A DNA stretch of 7,330 nucleotides from Gammaproteobacteria bacterium (lineage in GTDB: Bacteria > Pseudomonadota > Gammaproteobacteria > Steroidobacterales > Steroidobacteraceae), in contig JASHUC010000489.1 of NCBI GenBank assembly GCA_030040235.1, positions 1 to 7,330 of the forward strand, in the 5' to 3' direction. Position numbers and translations under genes: made by a program. Below are positions 1 through 5,787 of this stretch, one piece after another. The notes under the pieces are model-generated. The model was given only the letters and a program-made list of their open reading frames with translations. It was not told where the DNA came from and made no database searches. The first letter of the stretch is position 1, and each line of letters starts with the position of its first letter.

Positions 1-1666
1 CGGCCACCACCGCACAGCGCCAGAAGTGCTGGTGCGTGATCAGCCAGGCCGTCATGTAGCCGCCATAGGAGTGACCCACGGCGGCAATCCGCGAGGAGTC
101 TATCCGAGCCTCACTCTCCACCCTGCGGATCCCCGAGATCACATCCCGATCGGGACCGTCGCCGGGGTCTCGATAGATCGCGTGCTCGTGCGCGTTGCCG
201 AGGCTGTCGCTGCCGCGATAATTGGGCTCGAACACCAGATAGCCGCGCGCGGCGAACAGCTGCCGGAGCGGCCCGATCTCGTCGGCATCGAAGTGCTCGG
301 TCGAGGCGGCCTCCGGGCCGCCGTGACTGTACACCACGAGCGGATAGCGCTTGCCGGGCTCGTACCCGTTCGGGTAGGTCAAAATGCCGTCGTTGAGAGT
401 CCGGTCCGGCGCACGCCACTCAATCTCGACACTGCGCGGAAATGAGTAAGTCTCGAACTTTCGGTTGAAATCGGTCAGGCGCACCGGGCGGCTCTCCGGA
501 GTGCGCAGCAGATAAAGCTCCGCAGGTTGCGTGACACTGTCGGCGACGACGGCCAGCGCGCCCTGTGCGGACACCGCCACCTCTTGTGCGTTCAGTTCGC
601 CGAGATCGAGCGCATGCCCCCGGCCCTCGAGCGGCTGAACATAGAGGACACTGCGGGCATGGTCGTCGGCCATGGCGAGGAGACCGCGGCCACCGGGCAG
701 CCAGGCGAACTCGCCGAGCACGTCGCGGTCGAGATTTGCGCTGAGATCGTGTGGCGTGCCGCCGCCGGCGGGCACGGTGAACAGATCCATGTCGCTGACC
801 GGACCCGGCCCGTGCGGATAGAGATACGCGACGGTCGTGCCCTCGCGTGCGAAGCGGGGGGTGTACTCGTAGCTCGTTTGCCCGGTGAGTGTGTGTTCCG
901 CACCGCTCGATGCGTCCACCACGGCAATGCGCGTGCGGTCGGAGTCGCTGTCGTTGGCATCCGCCTGCCGCGTATACGCTATCCAGCGCCCGTCCGCCGA
1001 CCACGAGGGCTCCGAGACGCTCCCGCCAATCGGCGGGGCGGCTTCGAGCACACTCGTCACGCCGCGGGTGAGCTGGTGCGCCTGGCCGGTTGCCACGGAA
1101 AGCAGCCACAAATGCGCTGCGACGGCCGGCTTGCTGATCAGATAATCATCGTCCTCGATGGTGAAGAGATCCTGGTGGGTGCGCTGCGCCTCGCTGCTCA
1201 CCGGCGAATTGTCGGCAGTCACGTAAGCCACGGTCTTCCCGTCAGGGCTGAAGGCGAACTGGTCGACGCCGTTGGGCGCATCGCCGAGCTCGGTCGGTGT
1301 GCCCCCTGCGGCCGGCACGGTATAGATCTGCGGCTTCTGGCCCCCCACCGCCGCGATGAAAGCGAGCGTGCGGCCATCGGGCGACCAGCGAGGCGTGTTC
1401 AAGCCGTTCATGCCTTGCACCAGCGTGCGCGCCTCGCCCCCCTCGGCGCTCATGACGCGCAAGGTCGCCTCGTAGCGGTCGTTCACGAAGTCCGATCGGA
1501 TCGTCAGGAAAGCAATCTGCTCGCCATCGGGGGAGAATTGCGGCGAGGAGATGCCGAGAAGCTCCCGGTAGTCATCGAGCTGCAGCGGCGCTGCTTGAGT
1601 GAGGACGGGCGCCAGGACGAGCAGCAGTGCCGCGGCGAGGCAAAGGTTGGTGTGGCGCTTCGACAT
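1..1666 (-). CDS. Exported S9-family (prolyl oligopeptidase-type) serine peptidase, 3' end cut by window edge
   Basis: Family S9 enzymes (acylaminoacyl-peptidase/dipeptidyl-peptidase type) cleave short peptides. The reading frame is open from the ATG at 1666 to the left edge (555 codons). Residues 1-25 form a Sec signal peptide (basic start, leucine/alanine core, cleavage near TQA-A), so the enzyme should act in the periplasm or outside. A beta-propeller follows (about 30-400) with TolB/PD40-type repeats: FSPDG at 44, WSPDG at 94, FSPDG at 139, WSADG at 222. The alpha/beta-hydrolase domain starts near 415, with the HGGP oxyanion-side motif at 448-451 and the nucleophile motif GHSYGGYM, Ser533 (codon 70-68). 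The catalytic Asp and His and about 100 residues lie beyond the window. GGGAG at 1678-1674, 7 nt upstream, supports the start. It lies 47 bp after a same-strand secreted protein and may share its transcript. Family certain; substrate unknown. Confidence 0.93.
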   Translation of the reverse strand, partial: MSKRHTNLCLAAALLLVLAPVLTQAAPLQLDDYRELLGISSPQFSPDGEQIAFLTIRSDFVNDRYEATLRVMSAEGGEARTLVQGMNGLNTPRWSPDGRTLAFIAAVGGQKPQIYTVPAAGGTPTELGDAPNGVDQFAFSPDGKTVAYVTADNSPVSSEAQRTHQDLFTIEDDDYLISKPAVAAHLWLLSVATGQAHQLTRGVTSVLEAAPPIGGSVSEPSWSADGRWIAYTRQADANDSDSDRTRIAVVDASSGAEHTLTGQTSYEYTPRFAREGTTVAYLYPHGPGPVSDMDLFTVPAGGGTPHDLSANLDRDVLGEFAWLPGGRGLLAMADDHARSVLYVQPLEGRGHALDLGELNAQEVAVSAQGALAVVADSVTQPAELYLLRTPESRPVRLTDFNRKFETYSFPRSVEIEWRAPDRTLNDGILTYPNGYEPGKRYPLVVYSHGGPEAASTEHFDADEIGPLRQLFAARGYLVFEPNYRGSDSLGNAHEHAIYRDPGDGPDRDVISGIRRVESEARIDSSRIAAVGHSYGGYMTAWLITHQHFWRCAVVA

Positions 1667-1680
1667 GCTCGATCTCCCAC

Positions 1681-1706
1681 GCCGTTCGCAATGGATGCCG
1701 AACGGC
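1681..1706 (-). other. Intergenic hairpin just upstream of the S9 peptidase ribosome binding site
   Basis: GCCGTTCG at 1681-1688 is perfectly complementary to CGAACGGC at 1699-1706, giving an 8-bp stem with a 10-nt loop. On the minus-strand transcript it falls between the stop of the secreted DUF8021-like gene (1714) and the GGGAG ribosome binding site of the peptidase (1678-1674). No T-run follows in the minus direction, so it does not look like an intrinsic terminator. It could be an mRNA processing or stability element, or chance. Confidence 0.4.
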
Positions 1707-1713
1707 CGAACAC

Positions 1714-2598
1714 TCACCGCACGATTGCGCCGTCGTCGTCCGCCTGCGGCACGGGCCTCTTGGGATCCAGATTGATGCTGATCGTATGAACGGCGCGGAT
1801 CCTCCCGCCGACGATGCGGAAGGTGTGCGAATCGGGCATTCCCGTGGTGCTGTTGCCGAAGCGGCAGAATACGTTGATCACGCCCTGCTGCACATCGACG
1901 ACGTAGTCGCGATTCACGAGGTAGAGCACCCCGGGTGGAATGCCGACCTCGCACGTTGCGTACGGATCGCCCTTGCGGTTGGTGTAAGCGCCCCCCTCGA
2001 GCCGCGCGCACGGTCTTCCCCACGGGGTCTGTACGAACTTGTCCGAGAACAGGTCGAGATAGCTGTTGGCGGCGTTGATGAGCTCTTGCATCGAGGCACG
2101 TGCCGCGAGCGGCGGTTGCGACCAGTCCTCCCGGCTCGAGTACTTGAGATACGCATTGGCGTTGAAGAGCCAGTCGCCCTTCTTCGAGACGAGACTGTCG
2201 ATGCGGGTGATCTTCCCCTCATCCACGCTCAGGCGCGTGCCAATGACGTATTGCGGACTCGCCTGCGTCACGATCACTTCGGAGAACGTCCTGCAGCGGA
2301 CCTCATCGAGGAAGCTGCGCGAGAAAGCGATCGGCAGTGCAGTGTTCCACAGGCCTTTGTCGGCTGCGACCGCACTCATGTTCTCGAGGTACGTCACCTT
2401 GCCGGCGAGTGCCATCCGCGTGCGGTCACCCGCTTGCTGCGCGGCGAGATAGCTGTCCACGGCCGACTGCAGCGTTGGGCGCGTGCAGACGGGGCGCGGC
2501 CGGGCTTGTGGAGCGCGCGGCACTGCGGGGCGCGTCTGCGCCTGCGCCTGCGTGAGGAACCCACACGAGGCGACGAGAACGACGAGTATCTTGTTCAT
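1714..2598 (-). CDS. Secreted protein of unknown function, two NTF2/SnoaL-like modules (DUF8021-like)
   Basis: This 294-residue protein starts with a clear Sec signal peptide (hydrophobic residues 4-16, AQA-Q cleavage near 20), then a short Pro/Arg-rich linker (22-40). The mature part looks like two copies of an NTF2/SnoaL-type fold. Module 1 (about 42-150) has SAVDSYLAAQ, TRLSV-EGKITRIDSL and KGDWLFNA. Module 2 (about 168-278) has NAANSYLDLF, PWGRPCARLEGGAY, NRDYVVD and a closing HTFRIVGGRIRAVHTISI strand pair. From memory the pattern matches a family annotated as DUF8021, found in secreted bacterial and fungal proteins; this was not searched. Mature Cys at 38, 102, 197, 216 and 245 could form disulfides. 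No catalytic motif was recognised and the function is unknown. The start has a weak GGGG at 2609-2606. The gene begins 19 bp after the Rrf2 regulator stop, so co-transcription with it is likely. Confidence 0.85.
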   Translation of the reverse strand: MNKILVVLVASCGFLTQAQAQTRPAVPRAPQARPRPVCTRPTLQSAVDSYLAAQQAGDRTRMALAGKVTYLENMSAVAADKGLWNTALPIAFSRSFLDEVRCRTFSEVIVTQASPQYVIGTRLSVDEGKITRIDSLVSKKGDWLFNANAYLKYSSREDWSQPPLAARASMQELINAANSYLDLFSDKFVQTPWGRPCARLEGGAYTNRKGDPYATCEVGIPPGVLYLVNRDYVVDVQQGVINVFCRFGNSTTGMPDSHTFRIVGGRIRAVHTISINLDPKRPVPQADDDGAIVR

Positions 2599-2617
2599 GA
2601 ACGGACCCCGGCGAGGG

Positions 2618-3064
2618 CTACCCGGGTACAGGGTAACGCATTCGCCTGGGCTCGAGCTCGGGCGGCCGCCAAGCGCACTCGGCGAGGGTGCTTCGATCGA
2701 GCTCCCGCAGGAATGCCTCCCGAGCGGCGTTGAGCCGGGTCTTGAAGCGGCAGCAGGGACTCAAGATGCAGGCGCCGCCATCGGGTCGAAAGCACTCGAC
2801 CAGCGCTTGTCCGGACTCGAGCCGCCGCACGATGTCTCCGAGCGTGATCTCGCTGGCGGGCCTCGCCAGACGAAAGCCGCCGCCCGCTCCTTTCTGGGTG
2901 GCGACGACGCCCGACAGCGCAAGCTTGCGGATGACCTTCACCAGATGATTGCGGGAGATCCGAAATTCGCGGGCGATCTCGTCGGTCGTGAAGAGCCGGT
3001 CAGGCTCGCCCGCCAGGCGCATGAGGGCCCGCAGTGCATAGTCGGTGAAGGAATTGAGGCGCAT
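2618..3064 (-). CDS. nsrR: Rrf2-family transcriptional regulator, NsrR-like nitric oxide sensor
   Basis: NsrR is a dimeric Fe-S cluster repressor that loses DNA binding on reaction with NO and so derepresses NO-detoxification genes. This 148-residue protein has the standard Rrf2 length and the NsrR-like start MRLNSFTDYALRAL. The winged helix-turn-helix spans about 26-66 (SRNHLVKVIRKL recognition helix, GAGGGFRLARP wing), followed by the dimer helix and cluster loop. Cys91, Cys99 and Cys105 match the NsrR cluster cysteines, and Asp8 matches the Asp ligand described for Streptomyces NsrR. The first Cys spacing (seven intervening residues) is longer than in E. coli NsrR, and extra cysteines lie at 104 and 130. 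The gene is divergent from a truncated globin, a usual type of NsrR target, with a candidate operator between them. No strong ribosome binding site is visible, but the family N-terminus fixes the start. Another Rrf2 Fe-S sensor (RsrR or IscR-like) is the main alternative. Confidence 0.85.
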   Translation of the reverse strand: MRLNSFTDYALRALMRLAGEPDRLFTTDEIAREFRISRNHLVKVIRKLALSGVVATQKGAGGGFRLARPASEITLGDIVRRLESGQALVECFRPDGGACILSPCCRFKTRLNAAREAFLRELDRSTLAECAWRPPELEPRRMRYPVPG

Positions 3065-3092
3065 ACCGGCAGACCATGGCGTCGGAGTCGCG

Positions 3093-3121
3093 AGTATGGC
3101 ATGCTAAATATGCATATTGAA
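3093..3121 (-). promoter_or_regulatory. Candidate sigma-70 promoter for the NsrR-like regulator
   Basis: On the minus strand a -35-like TTCAAT (3121-3116) and a -10-like CATACT (3098-3093) are separated by exactly 17 bp. They match the consensus at 3/6 and 4/6 positions. Transcription would start near 3086, about 20 nt before the ATG at 3064. The -35 lies inside the candidate operator, which would give autorepression. Matches are modest, so this is a proposal. Confidence 0.4.
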
Positions 3122-3130
3122 TACCTATTT
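3106..3130. promoter_or_regulatory. Candidate NsrR operator in the regulator/globin divergent region
   Basis: This AT-rich stretch stands out in GC-rich sequence. It is an imperfect dyad centred on 3118, with 8 of 12 symmetric base pairs complementary (3106/3130, 3107/3129, 3108/3128, 3109/3127, 3110/3126, 3112/3124, 3114/3122, 3115/3121). Compared by eye with the enterobacterial NsrR consensus (two inverted 11-bp half-sites related to AAGATGCATTT around one central base), bases 3107-3129 match at 16 of 22 positions: 9 of 11 in the left arm, 7 of 11 in the right. The left half also contains a perfect 12-bp palindrome, AATATGCATATT (3107-3118), which is an alternative core. It overlaps the proposed regulator -35 and lies 11 bp before the globin ATG. 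Confidence 0.55.
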
Positions 3131-3131
3131 C

Positions 3132-3136
3132 GGTGA
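3132..3136 (+). promoter_or_regulatory. Ribosome binding site deciding the globin start at 3141
   Basis: GGTGA at 3132-3136 matches the 3' part of the extended Shine-Dalgarno sequence (AAGGAGGTGA). Its 4-nt distance to the ATG at 3141 is right for that register. This favours 3141 over the in-frame TTG at 3117, which lies inside the candidate operator and has no such signal. Confidence 0.5.
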
Positions 3137-3140
3137 GGGA

Positions 3141-3611
3141 ATGGCGACGGAACGACAGGCGCAGATCACGGCGAGCATCGTCGAGCGCACCGGCATCGAT
3201 GCAGCGATGATTGACCGGCTGGTGCGGACCTTTTACGGGAAGGTCCGGACCGACGCACTCCTGGCGCCGGTATTCGAGCCGCGGATCGCAGACTGGGAGC
3301 CGCACCTCGAGCGCATGTGCGAGTTTTGGTCGTCGGTCGCCCTGATGACGGGCATCTATCATGGCCGGCCGATGGAGAAGCACTTGCCGCTGCCGGTCGA
3401 TTCGCGCCACTTCGACCGCTGGCTGCAGCTTTTCGAGGCAGCCGCGCACGAGGTATGCCCGGGGGCAGCGGCCGAGCATTTTGTCGAGCGCGCACGCCGA
3501 ATCGCCCAGAGCCTCGAGATGGGAATCGCCGTCCAGAGCGGGATTCTGCTCATGAGGGGCGAGCGCCTGAGGCGTCCCGATTCGCAAGTCTCGCTCCCCG
3601 CCGCCTCCTGA
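3141..3611 (+). CDS. Group III truncated hemoglobin (trHb3)
   Basis: This is a 156-residue cytoplasmic heme protein of the 2-on-2 globin superfamily. Group III members such as Campylobacter Ctb bind O2 and NO tightly and are linked to nitrosative or microaerobic stress. Visible landmarks are LVRTFYGKV with Tyr32 at B10; WEPHLERMCEFW with His55 at E7; the YHGRPMEKHLPLP block with proximal His81 at F8; and HFDRWLQLFE with Trp94 at G8. Helix H follows, and a short polar tail (about 141-156) extends past the fold. The ATG at 3141 is chosen over the in-frame TTG at 3117 because of GGTGA at 3132 and because the longer form would start inside the candidate operator. The gene is divergent from the NsrR-like regulator and 13 bp upstream of a cyclo-ligase, so the two likely form an operon under NO control. 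The family is confident; the NO role is inferred. Confidence 0.92.
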   Translation: MATERQAQITASIVERTGIDAAMIDRLVRTFYGKVRTDALLAPVFEPRIADWEPHLERMCEFWSSVALMTGIYHGRPMEKHLPLPVDSRHFDRWLQLFEAAAHEVCPGAAAEHFVERARRIAQSLEMGIAVQSGILLMRGERLRRPDSQVSLPAAS

Positions 3612-3620
3612 AAGGCGGCG
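3599..3620 (+). other. Hairpin across the globin/cyclo-ligase junction
   Basis: CGCCGCC at 3599-3605 pairs perfectly with GGCGGCG at 3614-3620, a 7-bp all-GC stem with an 8-nt loop. The stem-loop includes the globin stop codon (3609-3611) and the AAGG ribosome binding site (3612-3615) of the next gene, whose ATG is at 3625. No T-run follows, so termination is unlikely. Ribosomes finishing the globin would open it, which would couple translation of the two genes. Confidence 0.45.
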
Positions 3621-3624
3621 TACC

Positions 3625-4311
3625 ATGAGCGCACCGCCCGACAACCGCAGCGGCGAGTATGCCTCGCCTCCTTGTTTTGCCCACGAGCTCGAGGCCGCAG
3701 AGGGCGCCTCCCCGCAGGGCCACCCAAAGGATCGAGCCGAGGTCCTGCGCTGGCGCAAGACCGAGCGCGAGCGGCTCATCGCATCGCGGCTCGCCACCTC
3801 CGCCGAGGACCGCCGCCGCTGGAGCCGGCAGATCGAGACCCTTCTCGAGGACGCTATCGGCGATGTCTCGGGGCTGATCGTGAGCGCCTATTCCCCGTTC
3901 CGGGGAGAACCCACGCTGCGCGGGCTGATGAGGAGCATCATCGCGCGTGGCGGGCGCACCGCGCTGCCCGTGGTTCTGGCGCGCGCGACGCCGCTGATCT
4001 TCCGCATCTGGGCTCCGGGCGATCCGACCGAGCGCGGGGTGTGGGACATTCCCGTTCCGAGCGCGCAGGCTGAGGTCGTGCTGCCGGACGTGGTGATCGC
4101 GCCGGTGGTCGGATTCGACCCCTGCTGCTGGCGGCTCGGCTACGGAGGCGGCTTCTTCGATCGCACCCTCGCCTCGTTTGCCACCCGGCCGCGTGTCTTC
4201 GGCATCGGCTACGCGCAGGCTGCGATCCCGACGATCTATCCGCAGCCCCATGACATCCCGATGGATGCCATCGTCACCGAAAACGCAGTCCTGGGGCGCA
4301 GCGCCGTCTGA
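3625..4311 (+). CDS. 5-formyltetrahydrofolate cyclo-ligase (5,10-methenyl-THF synthetase), N-terminally extended form
   Basis: This enzyme converts 5-formyl-THF plus ATP to 5,10-methenyl-THF in the cytoplasm, returning an inhibitory storage folate to the one-carbon pool. The 228-residue protein has the family landmarks: a basic N-terminal helix (WRKTERERLIASRL, 43-56), a substrate-side SAYSPFRGEPTL segment (88-98), VVLPDVVIAPVVGFD (151-165), and the glycine-rich ATP/phosphate loop RLGYGGGFFDR (170-180). IPMDAIVTE near the C-terminus is also typical. Compact family members have about 180-200 residues. The extra roughly 36 N-terminal residues include SGEYASPPCFAHEL (9-22), which I recall from long-form proteobacterial homologues, so the start is probably genuine. 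AAGG at 3612 lies 9 nt before the ATG. It shares an operon with the globin (13-bp gap). A 6S RNA gene, often beside ygfA, is excluded by that short gap. Confidence 0.92.
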   Translation: MSAPPDNRSGEYASPPCFAHELEAAEGASPQGHPKDRAEVLRWRKTERERLIASRLATSAEDRRRWSRQIETLLEDAIGDVSGLIVSAYSPFRGEPTLRGLMRSIIARGGRTALPVVLARATPLIFRIWAPGDPTERGVWDIPVPSAQAEVVLPDVVIAPVVGFDPCCWRLGYGGGFFDRTLASFATRPRVFGIGYAQAAIPTIYPQPHDIPMDAIVTENAVLGRSAV

Positions 4312-4326
4312 GCGGGGAGCTGCGCC
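4295..4326. other. Inverted repeat at the convergent gene ends, weak terminator candidate
   Basis: GGCGCAG at 4295-4301 pairs with CTGCGCC at 4320-4326, a 7-bp stem with an 18-nt loop. It covers the cyclo-ligase stop (4309-4311) and ends one base before the stop codon of the opposing oxidoreductase (4327-4329). The position fits a shared transcription end for the two converging genes, which are only 15 bp apart. No T-run follows on either strand, so an intrinsic terminator is doubtful. Confidence 0.25.
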
Positions 4327-5430
4327 TCACCACATGCGCAGCACGATCTTGCCGACGAACTGGCCGGACTGCAGGAACTCGAGGGCATCCCGGTACTGTT
4401 CGAGCGGAAAGACGCGGTCGATGACCGGGCGCAGGTGGTGCGCGGCAATGAAATCATCCATTCGCTGGAAGTCCGCGCGCGAGCCCACGAATACCGCCTG
4501 GGCGCGCGCTTCCCTATTGAGCAGACCCATCTCCGGGATGACACCCCCGTAGCCCGTGAGTCCTCCGACGACGGCGAGCGTCCCCTCATCGGCGAGGCAC
4601 TGCACCGATTGCGCGAGCGTCGCTTTGCCGCCCACATCGACCACGAGGTCTGCGCCGTGAGCCTGGGTGAGGTCGCGCACACGCTTCGCCCACTGCGGCA
4701 CCATTCGATAATCGATGCCCTCGCTCGCGCCGAGCGCCAGCGCTCGCTGCAATTTCGACTGGGAGCTGCTCGTCACGATCACGCGGGCCCCCATCGCTGC
4801 CGCAAACTGCAGGGCAAAAGTTGAAACGCCGCCGGTGCCCTGCACGAGCACGACATCGCCCCGCCGCAGCCGTCGCCCCTTCGTGACGGCGCTCCAGGCT
4901 GTCAGACCGGCCGTGGGGAGCGTCGCGGCCTCCTCGTAGCTAACCCCGTCCGGAATGGGCACGACGGCCGTGTCGGGCAGGACGATGTAGTCGGCGAATA
5001 GGCCGTTGAGGCTCGAGCCGTACATGCCGGCCAGACTCTTCGAGGAGAACGGCCCCTCGACCCAGTCGGCGAAGTAGGTGTTGGTGACACGCTCGCCTCG
5101 ATGAAGGCCGGTCACCCCGGCACCGAGGGCGACCACCTCCCCGGCCGCGTCGCTGCCGACAATGTGGCCGCTATGGTCGTGGCGCGGATCGGGCCCCAGC
5201 AGATCGATGTCATCGTGATTGAGAGCCGCGGCGTGGACGCGGATGAGCACCTCGTGTGGACCGGCTTTGGGCACCGGCGCCTCGATGAGCGTCCATCGAT
5301 ATCCCGTGGCGACCTTCTCGAGTGCCACCTCGCGATTGCGGTGCGCGGTTGTCGGGGCGATGGCGGCCGGCGAGGCCACCCCTGCGCTAAGCGCGCAGAG
5401 AACCACGAGTGTGCAGAGCCGCACGTTCAT
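4327..5430 (-). CDS. MDR-family alcohol dehydrogenase/quinone oxidoreductase-like protein with a signal peptide
   Basis: MDR enzymes use NAD(P)H to oxidise alcohols or reduce enones and quinones. The 367-residue protein has the GroES-like domain (about 35-155: HEVLIRVHAAALNHDD, GSDAAGEVVALGAGV, GERV) and a Rossmann domain with VLVQGTGGVS (194-203) followed by ARVIVTSSSQSKL; the C-terminus QSGQFVGKIVLRM is typical. The catalytic zinc Cys is replaced by Asn71 and the four-Cys structural zinc loop is absent, so it resembles zinc-independent quinone-reductase-like members. The N-terminus (1-25, hydrophobic 5-19, then ASPAAIA) looks like a Sec signal, odd for a nucleotide-dependent enzyme. The start at 5430 has a G-rich GGGGG at 5439-5435. 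The frame stays open upstream to 5817, but that part is the cupin gene in another frame. It is second in an operon, 29 bp after the cupin. Substrate unknown. Confidence 0.88.
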   Translation of the reverse strand: MNVRLCTLVVLCALSAGVASPAAIAPTTAHRNREVALEKVATGYRWTLIEAPVPKAGPHEVLIRVHAAALNHDDIDLLGPDPRHDHSGHIVGSDAAGEVVALGAGVTGLHRGERVTNTYFADWVEGPFSSKSLAGMYGSSLNGLFADYIVLPDTAVVPIPDGVSYEEAATLPTAGLTAWSAVTKGRRLRRGDVVLVQGTGGVSTFALQFAAAMGARVIVTSSSQSKLQRALALGASEGIDYRMVPQWAKRVRDLTQAHGADLVVDVGGKATLAQSVQCLADEGTLAVVGGLTGYGGVIPEMGLLNREARAQAVFVGSRADFQRMDDFIAAHHLRPVIDRVFPLEQYRDALEFLQSGQFVGKIVLRMW

Positions 5431-5459
5431 GTGACCCCCGGGGAGATTTCCGCGGTGAG

Positions 5460-5765
5460 CTACGCCGGCCCGACCGTGAACGGCTTGCCCTTCTGTCCAA
5501 CCTCGAAGATCAGAAGCTTCGCGGGCTTGCTGCTGCTCAGATTCCGGAGCATCCGATGCACGTGCATCGCCGGCTCGTAGAAGCAGTCTCCCGCGTGGTA
5601 CGTCTTCGGTGATTCCGGATCGACCTGATTCTCGATGCTTCCCTCGAGGATGTACGCGAAGACCGGTCCGATGTGCCGGTGGGGAGGCGATACCGACCCG
5701 GGGGCAACCGTGAGGGTGATCACCGTGACCTCGGGATCGGGGATGTCGCCCAGCGGAGTGATCAT
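5460..5765 (-). CDS. Small single-domain cupin protein
   Basis: This 101-residue protein is one cupin beta-barrel, a fold that usually holds a metal and serves as an oxygenase, isomerase or ligand-binding domain. Motif 1 reads PPHRHIGPVFAYILEG (27-42), with His29 and His31 as likely metal ligands; the usual Glu is missing, as in the HRHxGP subgroup. Motif 2 reads GDCFYEPAMHVHRMLRN (59-75), with His68 or His70 as the third ligand. The start at 5765 has an excellent GAGGAG ribosome binding site 8 nt upstream; an in-frame ATG at 5813 lacks one and would add a non-family N-terminus. No signal peptide is seen. It leads a two-gene operon with the MDR oxidoreductase and is divergent from the tricorn-type gene. 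No specific reaction can be assigned; the pairing suggests action on a related small carbonyl, quinone or aromatic compound. Confidence 0.88.
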   Translation of the reverse strand: MITPLGDIPDPEVTVITLTVAPGSVSPPHRHIGPVFAYILEGSIENQVDPESPKTYHAGDCFYEPAMHVHRMLRNLSSSKPAKLLIFEVGQKGKPFTVGPA

Positions 5766-5787
5766 GGCTCTGTCTCCTCTTAGCCCA

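Noticed and set aside
527..1789. Long plus-strand open frame (420 codons) opposite the S9 peptidase
   Set aside because: Arg/Ala/Gly-rich translation without a recognisable domain; it is the antisense of a well-supported peptidase and arises from high GC at third codon positions.
1627..2733. Plus-strand open frame (368 codons) opposite the secreted NTF2-like gene
   Set aside because: No family resemblance, no ribosome binding site, and it spans two genuine minus-strand genes and their gap.
3117..3140. Upstream TTG start for the globin, adding eight residues
   Set aside because: It would lie inside the candidate operator, lacks a ribosome binding site, and adds nothing that matches the family; the ATG at 3141 has GGTGA in the right register.
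3612..3624. Possible 6S RNA gene next to the cyclo-ligase, as in many proteobacteria
   Set aside because: Only 13 bp separate the globin stop from the cyclo-ligase start, too short for the RNA, and the 15-bp gap on the other side is too short as well.
3000..3797. Minus-strand open frame (265 codons) across the globin, the divergent region and the cyclo-ligase start
   Set aside because: It overlaps three supported genes and runs through the AT-rich promoter region; the translation is low-complexity and unlike any family.
4312..4326. Intrinsic terminator between the converging genes
   Set aside because: The inverted repeat has a large loop and no T-run on either side, so it is kept only as a weak repeat and not called as a terminator.
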